NCBI GenBank assembly: GCA_947683625.1
Contig: CANTUR010000678.1
Span: forward strand, 62,001 to 126,000
Reading direction: 5' to 3'
Origin: Mallotus nudiflorus
Taxonomy: Eukaryota; Streptophyta; Magnoliopsida; Malpighiales; Euphorbiaceae
DNA: 64,000 bases
Below the pieces are notes generated by a model. That model saw only the letters and a list, made by a program, of their open reading frames with translations, was not told where the DNA came from and ran no database searches. Both the position numbers and the translations under genes were made by a program. Below, piece by piece: positions 1 to 11,195 of this stretch. The first letter of the stretch is position 1; every line of letters starts with the position of its first letter.

Positions 1-1968
<1,968 letters not shown>

Positions 1969-2252
1969 CAATGATAGACGTCGCAACTTAAATTATAATT
2001 TATCGTAATTCACGATATCACGAATTGCAGTTTAAATCTCTCTAAAATGACAATTTAAATCTCTATAAAAAAAAATTTCATTCATTTTTACCCAACACAA
2101 GGAAACTATCCATTTAAAGAGCTTATTTTTTAAATTTATCCTATTTTTGGGATTCCCCTGCGACAAGGAACATTATCCCCATATATATTACAAAGGAGCA
2201 GCAGACTTCTACTCTTGCAATGTACCCAATTTTCTGACATAAAAAGAGACTC

Positions 2253-2355
2253 TAACCACTACCCTACTGCTTTCTCAAATAAATAAATAAATAAAACCCA
2301 CTACCCTACTGCTTTCTTAAAAAATAAATAAATAAATAACCACTACCCTATTGCT
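2253..2355. repeat. Short tandem repeat inside the LTR, about 43-bp unit
   Basis: Three imperfect copies of a unit starting CCACTACCCTACTGCT and ending in a run of AAAT repeats. They lie directly upstream of the TATA box, in the position of U3 enhancer-type repeats. Any regulatory role is inferred from position only. Confidence 0.75.
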
Positions 2356-2374
2356 CCATACCTCCATCTCAAGG

Positions 2375-2383
2375 TATAAAAGG
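2375..2383 (+). promoter_or_regulatory. TATA box of the LTR promoter
   Basis: TATAAAAGG preceded by CT-rich DNA and followed by a CT-rich putative R region. It fits a Pol II start at the U3/R border of the LTR that ends at 2733. Confidence 0.5.
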
Positions 2384-2736
2384 TGAGAGAACATCAAAAT
2401 GAGGTACATGCTTCTCTCTTTTTCTAATGTATTCACACTTCTCTTTTTTTTTTTTTTCTTCTCTTCTTTCTGAAATCAAAGACTTGTAACTCTAAAGCAA
2501 AACATTCTTCTTCTAAAATGTGCTTCTAATACTTCTGCATTCATATTGCTTTCATGCATTCTTATTCATTCAATTCCTCATACTGGAAAACACGATAATG
2601 ACTTGAACGTTTGATGGGCTTTGGGCATCCCCAAGCCCTTAGTTCATTATTTATTAATCTTTTTCAGCTCTCTTAAGGTGACGTGGAGTCGAGAAGGAGG
2701 TTGAGCTAGAAGAAGACATTTCGGGAACAATCAAAT

Positions 2737-2754
2737 TGGCGCCGTTTGTGGGAA
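2737..2754 (+). other. Primer-binding site of the LTR element
   Basis: TGGCGCCGTTTGTGGGAA starts three bases after the LTR end. TGGCGCCGT is the usual start of the primer-binding site (tRNA-Asp type) in plant Athila-like and gag-only LTR elements. The second half departs from a full tRNA match, as is common in this group. Confidence 0.7.
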
Positions 2755-2784
2755 GGAGAATGTTTTTGAGATTTTAGAATATGT

Positions 2785-3440
2785 GTGGGTGATGTGTTTG
2801 GAGGTGTGATGAACATTGTGCGCTGTGTGTTGTTTGCTGGAGTGAAATCACATTTGTTGTTAAGTTTGTGTGCTGTGTTCTTCTCGATGGTGGATTCAAA
2901 CTCGTCCACCGGGAGAAGACGTGGAGAAGAGACACCTAAAGAGAATGAAGGCGCTATGAGGATTGATCCTGAACACCAATCGACCGTAGAGGTTCTGTCA
3001 AATTGTTGACTGATTTAATGCAGAAAGGAGATCGGTTAACTGAAGTTCATATGAGGCAAGAGAAAGGAAAGGCTGTCATTAATGAGTTGTACGTACGTAC
3101 GCCTAATGTGATTAAAAGAAGGTTGCACTTGAGGAATCAAGAAGAAACTGATGAAACAGATCCATATGCTGTCCACAGGTAACAGCCTGAACGTGAGCGG
3201 CTCCGAATAGGTGGCAATGATTTGAACAGGAGATTAGGGCGAATCAAGCAAGGTGATCCTTCTAAAACCACCTCGAGAGCTGGATCTGATAGAGAAAATT
3301 GGAGAACTGAGTTGGAAGCCGTGAGAGGAGCTGTGGAAAGAAGATCTTAAGCTCATGATAGGAGTGGCAGGAAGGATAAAACCATAATGGATATATCCAG
3401 AGATCTGCGAGAGTTAGAGCAGAACAATCAACTTTGAATT
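2785..3440 (+). pseudogene. Degenerate gag-like region of a non-autonomous LTR element
   Basis: The frame opens at 2785; a likelier gag start is the ATG at 2887, which begins MVDSNSSTGRRRGEE. It stops at 3007. Downstream DNA keeps a hydrophilic, Lys/Arg/Glu-rich coding character in another frame (for example LHLRNQEETDETDPYAVHR near 3130-3180), with stops and a frameshift. No zinc knuckle, protease or RT follows, so this was either a gag-only (LARD or TR-GAG-like) element or one deleted before pol. Family assignment rests on the PBS and LTR context, not on a recognised domain. Confidence 0.4.
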
Positions 3441-3460
3441 TATGTGTGTTGCCAACTCAT

Positions 3461-3700
3461 GCAGAGAAAATGGGTGGTTGAAGTTGGACATGTGCATCGA
3501 GAGTGGAATCAGGCTGCAGACTTGTTGGCAAACATTGGAGTGCAGCAGCTAGAGGAATTATGAAGCTTTGTAATAGGGTGGGTTAGTAAATATTTTGCTA
3601 AGTGATAGGGTGGGAGTTCACTAGGGTTGTATTTAGTTTGTTGTTTTGGGTCTCCCCCTCCCTTGCATCCGAAAATATATATATTGTTTTCATTAAATAG
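3461..3700 (+). pseudogene. RNase H-like fragment, probably a LINE ORF2 tail
   Basis: From the ATG at 3461 the frame reads MQRKWVVEVGHVHREWNQAA and then DLLANIGVQ before a TGA at 3563-3565. The pattern H-x-x-R-E-x-N-x-x-A-D-x-L-A-N-x-G is the end of the RNase H fold (RVT_3 type) in plant LINE ORF2 proteins and related host RNase H-like proteins. After the stop the DNA still resembles a LINE 3' end up to about 3700, with an A-rich tail. Only this last segment of the domain is present. A host RNase H-like gene fragment is the alternative. Confidence 0.5.
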
Positions 3701-6700
3701 AAAATGTAACTGTAGACCAATTTTAGAAGACAATAAAAAAGAACAAATACTAAAATTCTGCTGTTGATGCTTCCTGCAATCAACTACCTCCGATTGCTCA
3801 CTCCCAATTCAATTTTCAATTAATTAATTAATTAATTAAATTGATTAACTTCATTGTCGGATCATAGATCAAATTTGATTTTCAAGCTGAATAATATGCA
3901 GGGATTTAGTTGGTGTAATTTATAAAATTTCAATATTATGAAAATGAAATGATTCTTACTAATAATTGCTCGGCAGGATACTTTTCTCGTTAAAGTGAGA
4001 TTTTGGATTTTAGTTCTGGTGTATGCAGTTATGTTAAATTAGTTATTTAAAAACTGTTGTCGTCCTTGTGATACTATCCAAATCAAATTTGATTAGTTAT
4101 AATCCAATAAAATTTGAATACTTATGGTATTAGATTTTGCACAAAAATTATCAATTTAAATAAAAAATTAAGAGAAAATACAAATAATTATCATGTGATT
4201 TCACTTATTTTCAATTACAAACATGCATTTTTATGATAGAGTTATCTTATGATTTTGACGGTTAGCAATTGAAACACACTAGTTTTGTTAAAAATAATGA
4301 CATGACATGAACAAAAGTTAAAATTTCAAATTGATTAGATATTTTAACCTCTAATTGAAGATAACTACAAGATATTTATTTATATTTTTTCATGAATTTA
4401 TTCTACAATAAATGATTTATTTATTTAAAAATATTTGTTTTAATTTATAAAAAATATGAAGACGTTAATAATTTCTAATATATTTTTAAAAATATTTATA
4501 TGTTTGTTGCAAAAAATACAACATTAAAACCAGGATAATTATTTTGTACTTATCATTGAAATTAATAATACCATGATTTTATTATTATCCATAGTTCTAC
4601 ATGTTCCAATGACTGTCCATGACTTTATTATTATCGTTAGTCCTAAATGGACAACTAAAGTGTGTGACAACGGACAAACGTTTTCAATACTAAGTTGGCG
4701 TGGACCCTCCACCCGAACCCTCCAAAAATAGGCGTATGGCGCTATCCGCGGTGCGGCGAGCACACGGTATTCTTTAGTAAAAGGTGAAAGAATTAGGAAT
4801 GTGCTGGGCTCCAAACTTTATGTCCTACTTATCTCTTATTCAATGTGGGATTTTATGTCCTTCCGCCTCTGCTCCAATTTATTCTATCTTCTTAAACTAA
4901 CAAACCAAATATTGATTATGATTGGGCTTTTAGTTTCTACAACTTCTAGTACCTTTATGGGCACTATAACATCTGAATTTTCTTGTGAAATATCGGCTTC
5001 TACCATTTTTCAATTTTTTTTTATTTATTTCACAAACTGCATAAACCCATTTGACACTCAAATAGAGCTTGTTACTATTAATGCTGCTGCTGCTGCTGCT
5101 GCTTTTACTACTACTAACTAGCTTTCTTATTATACAAGGTTTAGCAAGAACAACTCAAACCATTAAAAATGTATCTAGATGACCACTGGAATTTATAGTT
5201 GATTTCTGAATTTAGCTTTTTCATTTTTGGGTTGGGTTTTCAGATGGGCCTCTGATGTAGTGAAAGGGTGGTATAGTAACAATCAATAATTATTAAATTA
5301 TGAATAACTATCAATTATCAATTTTTTATGACCAAACTAAGTTATAGACATCAAAATTTTCATAAATTTTAAAAATCAGAAAAGAATTTAATAATAATCA
5401 AAAGCTGTCACCAACAATGACAACAAAGAGTTTAAATAGCAAACCCTAAAATAAACCCAAACGAAATAGGAAAATAAAATCATAAATTAGGAAAAATATA
5501 AAATTATCTCTTTGAGGGACTAAACAAAGGAATTTGCTCGAAAAATAATGGACTACATGAGCAAAACTCATGATTTTGAATCATTGGCCCTTTTCCATAT
5601 GAAATAAAAACATTTGATTCATTCAAATTCGATACTTGAAACTTACAAAAAAATTACGAAAATGCTACTATAGTAAATTGTCAAATATTTTCATAAATTG
5701 AAGAGTTTGTTCTCTTATATCTGCATCAGCCTCATGTACTATGGAAATTGGAATGTTTGTTGAAAGTTTTCAATAATTAATGGATGATAGATGATAAAAC
5801 GAAAATCAATTCAATTTGTAATTTTATGAGAACCCAACTTTCATGTGAGTTCTTTTGTTCCAGAAACATCATGTATACAGTAGACTAAAAGGTTGGTTGT
5901 GCAAATAAAGTCTTTCATGCTAGCAACATAACCCATATGTGAGGATTGGCTCCACGATAACCCTCAGAATTTCAGAGTCTTTTTGACACGTGATGCTGCA
6001 TATGCTTAGTGGATTTGAGTAATTATATAAAAAATTCTAACCTTTTATTAAATTTACATAATAAATCGCACTAAAATATTTAAATAAATTTAATTAAAAA
6101 TTATAATTTATTAAAATTATTAAAATAATTTTAAGAAAATTAATAATAGAAATCAGTGTGAAATTTAATGTTTTACTATAAATAAAATATTTTTAAATAT
6201 TTAAAAAATTATAAAAATATAAAATATAATTTAACATATATTTAAAATTAATTCTTCTAGTTTTATCATAAAGTGGAATTCTCATTTCAAACCATTGAAA
6301 TTTTGCAGACAAATCAAGGTGGCAATTTTTGTTATGTTTTAATCAGCTCCTATAAAGTACTCTACAAACAGCATCTGTAATCACGATTAATCAGCTCCTA
6401 TTTAATCAGCATCTGCATATGTGGACGTGATTGCTCGGGGTTGGCAATGATAGTGATTGCCCACTCTATATATATATATATATATATAAGCTATATTATA
6501 TTGTGATCAACACTCAAGAGCATACCGGACCCATTCAACTAAAATATTAATTGCGCTGAGTGAAAAAGTAATCCAGTGGTTATTTAAAAAAAAAGTATTA
6601 TAAAGTATATAAATTAAATTTTATCATAATTAAATTTATCTTATTTAGAAAAAAAAATAGAACTAACCCCTATCACGTGATTGATGAATATTTAAATTGT

Positions 6701-6966
6701 GCAATCTCTTTATTAATAAAAGAAATAATGACATTATAAGTTCTATAAATTTTTTAAAATTACAATTAAGTTCTAATTTTTTTAATTGAATCATAAAAAT
6801 ATTTAAAATGTTTTGCGTTAATCAATCTTTATTATATCAAACGGACACTATTACTTAACCATGACAACATTTGCCATGTGTTGATCAATAAGAGGCAGCT
6901 TAACACATAAGCACCCCATGACTTCAAGACCCAAAAAGCTCAAACCAAAAAAAAAAAAAAAAAGAA
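3701..6966. other. Gene-free AT-rich stretch with a small GC-richer island
   Basis: No exon or transposon domain is recognisable. About 4640-4800 is richer in GC (it includes GCGGTGCGGCGAGCACACGG) and carries a short open frame on each strand, neither with a recognisable motif. A (TGC)n run sits at 5082-5103 and a (TA)n run at 6467-6488. An A-run ends at about 6963, just before the left inverted arm. The rest looks like decayed intergenic DNA. Confidence 0.5.
5082..5103. repeat. (TGC)n trinucleotide run
   Basis: Seven or so consecutive TGC units. They would encode poly-Ala in the open frame at 4801-5121, but that frame has no other protein-like feature. Confidence 0.9.
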
Positions 6967-6967
6967 G

Positions 6968-7130
6968 CTCTCCCTTTCTCTTTACCTCTCTTGTCTCCTT
7001 CATTAAACTCTGCTTATCTTATGTGTTTCTTTAAGAAGCACTGACTCTTCTTCTTCTTGTAACTTATCCTCTCCCTTCAAGATTGTTTAGAATGACATAT
7101 GGGTTCTTTGGCGCTGGGGCAGATTTGATT
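6968..7130 (+). repeat. Left inverted-repeat arm of a gene-fragment-carrying unit
   Basis: This 163-bp segment is the reverse complement, with scattered mismatches and small gaps, of 9001-9163. It runs from a CT-rich start (CTCTCCCTTTCTC) through CTTCATTAAACTCTGC and TTCTTTAAGAAGCA to GGGTTCTTTGGCGCTGGGGC. Similarity stops abruptly at both ends. The length suits a Mutator-type terminal inverted repeat, but I saw no convincing 9-bp target duplication outside the arms. Confidence 0.8.
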
Positions 7131-7189
7131 GCATTGAACCACTGCCACCAACTTTTGTAACGAATCAATAAGAGTTGGTAGTTTTGGCA

Positions 7190-8466
7190 ATGAATTGGTG
7201 GTATTGAGCAATCAGAATGCAGCTGATAATGGTTCTTCAGTGGAGGCCCTTTTTGCCTTCGCGGCTTTCGTTTTGGGTGCAGTTTTAAAGAGTGTTGCCA
7301 CCTTCATCACATATACAGCCATTAGGGAGTATAATTGAGATGAACTTTTAAATGTTGAGGCTCGGTTTATTTAAAAATTAACGAACTTGAACTGAGTTTG
7401 AACTTTCAAAGGTTTGACTCAAGCTCAGCTCGAGTTTGTGTTTGACAAGCTCGAGTCGAGCTTACAAGTCTAGCGAGCTCAATAATGTATTGTTGTAATT
7501 ATATATTACATTATTTTATAATCTCAAACTATGTATTTTTGTAACACTAAAATTACTTATACTATTAAAATTTTTATAGTTTTGATTTAAAATACGAATA
7601 TTACTTAATATTATATTTATCTATTACTTTAAATTTGTATTATTTAATACTAATACTTATTATTGAAGAAATTTGTTATTTACTAAATATTTAATTAGTA
7701 TTGTATAATATTTATTTATTATAATATTAATGTTAATTGATATGCAAAAAAATATATAATATTATCACGAGTACATAATATTTTCATATCTAATATTTTA
7801 TATGAATTATTACTAATTTAATTTGTATTGTCTTTACTTAATATAAAATTATATATTATATAATATTGACTTACTAAATTAAATGATATTTATTGAATAT
7901 TAATACTTAAATTAAATTATACCTATTTAACACCACCACGTAATATAATGAATATGTTCATGAGCCTATAAATAAGCTTGCAAACAAACTTATAAACAAG
8001 TCTGTAAATGAGTTGAACGAGTTTGTTCATGAGTTTTAACGAGTCAAACTTAAAACAGCTCGGACTCGGCTTGTTTAACTTATGAGCCTTAAAATGAAGT
8101 TTGGGCTCGGCTCGTTAAGCTTAATAAACAAATTCAAATAAGCTTTTTTTGAGCTGAGCTCCAAACAAATTATGAATCGTTTGACTCGATTACACCCCTA
8201 CTAGCCATCATATGGGTGTCTATCTTCTTCAACTATGATTTTAAAACCGTTTATGGAGTCCAGAAATTAAATATGTTTGTTTATATAGGTGCAAAGTAAT
8301 GATTCAATTTGCAGAGTCGGATGACGATGAAAGTAAGAGGGGTAAACCAACATCTAGAAAAACAGTGCCTGAAATCATTTATGAAATATGGAAAAGAGAA
8401 GGACCTTTGAGTTTTTTCAAGGGATTGAAAGCTCAAATCTTGAAAACTGTACTGAGCTCTACATGA
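7190..8466 (+). pseudogene. Peroxisomal adenine nucleotide carrier (PNC-type) fragment
   Basis: Two exon pieces of a mitochondrial-carrier-family protein. The first (about 7190-7325) reads NQNAADNGSS, then AFVLGAVLKSVATFITYTAI. The second opens at 8289 after a TATAG acceptor, reads CKVMIQFAESDDDESK, then EIIYEIWKREGPLSFFKGLK and AQILKTVLSS, and meets a TGA at 8464-8466. The PX[DE]xx[KR]-type carrier signature (here TYTAIR, Pro replaced by Thr), the acidic loop and the FFKGL-AQILKTVLSS block match plant peroxisomal ATP importers PNC1/PNC2. Family members are over 300 residues; only the part around the last repeat remains. The intron is retained, so this is not a retrocopy. The GT donor is damaged, the intron is invaded by a MITE-like insert, and the C-terminus is lost. 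Non-functional. Confidence 0.8.
7330..8205. mobile_element. MITE-like insert in the carrier intron
   Basis: The carrier intron is filled by AT-rich DNA whose two flanks carry GAGCTCG/CGAGCTC-rich words in opposite orientation (about 7367-7480 and 7990-8195). The right end, read on the - strand, begins TAGGGGTGTAATCGAGTC. That end and the GCTCGAGC-rich subtermini recall a common class of plant hAT-type non-autonomous elements. The left terminus is degraded, so exact ends and target duplication could not be set. Confidence 0.45.
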
Positions 8467-8795
8467 GCTAAATTTTTTAAGGGATTTTTTTATGAACTAA
8501 TGTTTCTGTAATCCATTTTCTATATGCATTATTGTTGGTCATGTCTCTTGGCCGGAACTGAATTAAGAAGCCATAAGTTTTTCCTATAAATCTTGAATAA
8601 TGATTCCATGGATGTTTTATAGCTTACAGTGGTCAATGATGTCAATTAATTAGTTTGGCCAAAGGTGTTAGAAGAATAACAAATACGTTGTTAGAAGAAT
8701 GACAAATTTAGTAAAATGCTTGTGCATTTCACATCCTAAAACTGGATACTACACAAACAATAATTTTACATGGATTTTGAGCTAGATGAATCAAT

Positions 8796-9071
8796 AGCAT
8801 GCCAGTCGTATCGTATCTTGTCGAAGTACCTATTAGAGTAGAATAACTTATTGCCATTGTTTTGGTGGCAATGAATTCAAGTGCTCTGGTGTAAGGTTCA
8901 ACACTTGCAACAGTAATGTAGATTGCACATCTAGAGGAAGTTGCAATTGAGGAAGGGGAACAATGTTAGCTTGCATCTATGGAATTGTAAGCATTTCTTG
9001 AATTAAATCCACCCCACTGCTAGAGAACCCAGATGGCATTCTAAACATTCTTGAATGGAGAGGGTCAGTTA
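8796..9071 (-). pseudogene. CstF-64 (mRNA 3'-end processing) C-terminal fragment
   Basis: Read on the - strand from about 9071 the frame gives MFRMPSGFSSSGVDLIQ, then after one stop LPQLQLPLDVQSTLLLQ, VLNLTPEHLNSLPPKQW, further stops and VLRQDT. The block with LTPEQLxxLPPEQ is the signature of the C-terminal domain of cleavage stimulation factor 64 kDa, which contacts partners in the polyadenylation machinery. The N-terminal RRM and hinge are absent. Three or more in-frame stops make it a pseudogene. Its upstream part is shared with the right inverted arm, and below 8796 the DNA reads like a 3' UTR. Assignment rests on this one motif block. Confidence 0.65.
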
Positions 9072-9163
9072 CAAGAAGAAGAAGAAGAAGAAGAAGAGTT
9101 GGTGCTTCTTAAAGAAACAAATAGAGTTTAATGAAGGAGACAAAGGTAAACAGAAAAGGAGAG
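9001..9163 (-). repeat. Right inverted-repeat arm
   Basis: Reverse complement of the arm at 6968-7130. It differs mainly by an expanded GAA run (9077-9099) and small indels. The inner end includes a short part of the CstF-64-like coding sequence, so either captured sequence was incorporated into the arm or the whole structure is an inverted duplication. Confidence 0.8.
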
Positions 9164-9172
9164 TTTATTTTG

Positions 9173-9400
9173 CACTACAAAAAACTAGCGTTATATACAT
9201 CCAGTAAACCTAAACAAAGATGAGATCTATATATATTCAAATTCAGGCTAAATCAAACTCATATGTGTCAATTATTTGGTGAAAAGAACAAATATGACCA
9301 CAAAATTTGGTGAAAAGGGATAAAAAATGAAAATGATACAGAATTTAGCGAAAAAAAAAAAAGACCTAAATATATATATATATTTGAGATGAGATGAGAT
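9173..9400 (+). mobile_element. Possible terminus of a CACTA transposon
   Basis: CACTACAAAAAACTAGCG begins at 9173, ten bases outside the right inverted arm. CACTACAAxAAAA is the hallmark terminal inverted repeat of plant CACTA elements, and the following DNA contains repeated TTTGGTGAAAAG / TTTAGCGAAAAA words like a subterminal repeat region. I did not find the opposite end (TTTTTTGTAGTG) before the Tekay LTR at 11196, so the element, if real, is truncated. The end at 9400 is arbitrary. Confidence 0.35.
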
Positions 9401-9426
9401 TAGAACTTAGGACAATAAAAAAATAA

Positions 9427-9745
9427 GCATTACCAAGTAATTAACAGAGAAAAAAAAGGAACTCACCAGCATGAGATAGAGGCAGAGGCTTTGAAGGGAG
9501 CTTAGTTGGCGATGGCTGCTGCTTAGCAAGAGGCTAAGACTTAGGGATGGCGGCAGGAGCAAAGGAGGCTGCCAATTTCGCAAAGGGAAGTCATGGGAAA
9601 GAGTTGGAAGAGATGCGAAATACGCTTTGGTGTGCTTAGCTAACTCTTCACTCCTCCATTTCAGCGCTTTGGTTGGTATGGAAGGAAGGGATGAAGAGAG
9701 GAAGGAGAAGGAGAGGTGGCGAAGGAGAGATGTTTGACCTAAAAC
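9427..9745 (-). pseudogene. Exon-like GC-richer block, unidentified
   Basis: About 320 bp markedly richer in GC than its surroundings. On the - strand it shows a CT-rich leader, then a frame reading YFASLPTLSHDFPLRNWQPP, and a possible splice donor (CATGCTG followed by GTGAGT) near 9466. That is the look of a 5' UTR plus first exon. The protein is not recognised, a stop lies just upstream of the quoted frame, and there is no good start codon. It may be another captured gene piece or a broken host exon. Confidence 0.3.
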
Positions 9746-11195
9746 AGAGATTGTGAGATAGGTTTATAATTATTATATACCAATACTTTCAAAACTACAT
9801 ACTTATCCTAAAACTACATAATTTTATCTCAAAACTACATAGTCTTGAGATATAGTAAGTTAACAACTTTAATTATATTTATTTAATACTAATTTCTAAT
9901 ATTAATTTGTATAAAATTTATATAATTTTATTATTAGATTTTGTTTATATTTACTTTGTTTTAAAACAAATTAATATACTTTGTTTAAAAAATTTATTTA
10001 AATTTACAAAAAAGTAAGAAATTATTTTTTTAAATAACATCATTTTCTGTAATATAAAAATTAAAGTTTATTTTCATAATAACTTGATATATTTTACATT
10101 AAATTGTTGCATTATAGAAAATAAAATATTTTTATTAAAATTAAATTTTATAAATTTTATAATTATATACATCAAAATTATTTTAACAAATTTTACAAAA
10201 AAAAAAAATTTTAAATTAACAAAAAATAGTAATAGTTTATGAATTTAACAAGTTATAATAAAAATATTAATTTTTACACTTAAAAAATATAATGTTATTT
10301 CACAAAAAAATATTCACATTTTTTATGAATAAAATAAATTTTCTAAATTAAGATTTTACTTTACAAAAATACCAATATAAAAATAATTTCCAGTTGATAA
10401 AGTGGCAGTAACACTTATAAAAAAAAATCAATAATCATATCAATTAGTTCCATAAAAAATGGTTTAATTTTATACGAAGTAATAATTTTACAAACAAATA
10501 TATTATTTATAACAAAAGAAATACTAATTCTTATATTTATGAAAATAATATTATTTCACAAAACTTAAAGTAAAATTTTTACATTTTTCGTAAATTTTGA
10601 TAAATTTTCACAAATAAAATAAATTACTTTATTTTGAAACAAAGTAAATGTAGAACACACCTTATTATTAACATATTTTTTATTATATTTAATAATTTAA
10701 ATTTCATTTATTCAATACTAAATTAATATTAATATAACTTTTTACTTAATTTTATTGTCAATATATAAAATTTTCTTATACTTAATAATTTACAATTTAT
10801 TTACTTAACATTTAATACTAAAATTCATGTTTATTGATTAAAAATTAAATAAAATGGAAAAATAATTTCTGATTAAAAATAAATTAAAAGTTAGATAAGA
10901 AAATTTGTAAAAAACCAAATCTGAAGGAGAAAAAATTAATACATAAATTTTATTTCAATTTTTAATAATTCAATATTTTTAATTTGAATAATCATTTTAA
11001 AATTAAGAATTATGATTTAAAAATTTTCAATTTTATAATAAAATGGCTTATCTAATAATTTAAAATTTATTTATTTAATAATTTTGTAATAAAAAACTTA
11101 TTTTATTTAAAAGTATTTATTTGAGTTTATAAAAGAAATTTGAATATATTATTAATTAGTAATTTTTCATTTGATATTTTATTAATTTTATATAT
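9746..11195. other. Very AT-rich stretch, no gene seen
   Basis: Long A/T homopolymer-rich DNA with recurrent TTTCACAAAA, AAATTTTACAAA and AAAACTACATA words. It could be subterminal repeat DNA of the putative CACTA element starting at 9173. No protein motif in any frame. Confidence 0.5.

Larger units (their letters stand above)
2160..2733 (+). mobile_element. LTR of a degenerate LTR retrotransposon
   Basis: The 3' boundary is supported by a CA end at 2732-2733, three bases before a primer-binding-site-like sequence, and by a TATA box about 360 bp upstream. The 5' boundary is uncertain: 2160 is a guess, and the LTR could start directly after the (AT)n tract at 1965. I could not find a matching 3' LTR downstream, so the element is probably truncated. 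Confidence 0.55.

Noticed and set aside
4801..5121. 106-codon frame ending in poly-Ala
   Set aside because: Composition-driven, ends in a microsatellite, no recognisable motif or splice context.
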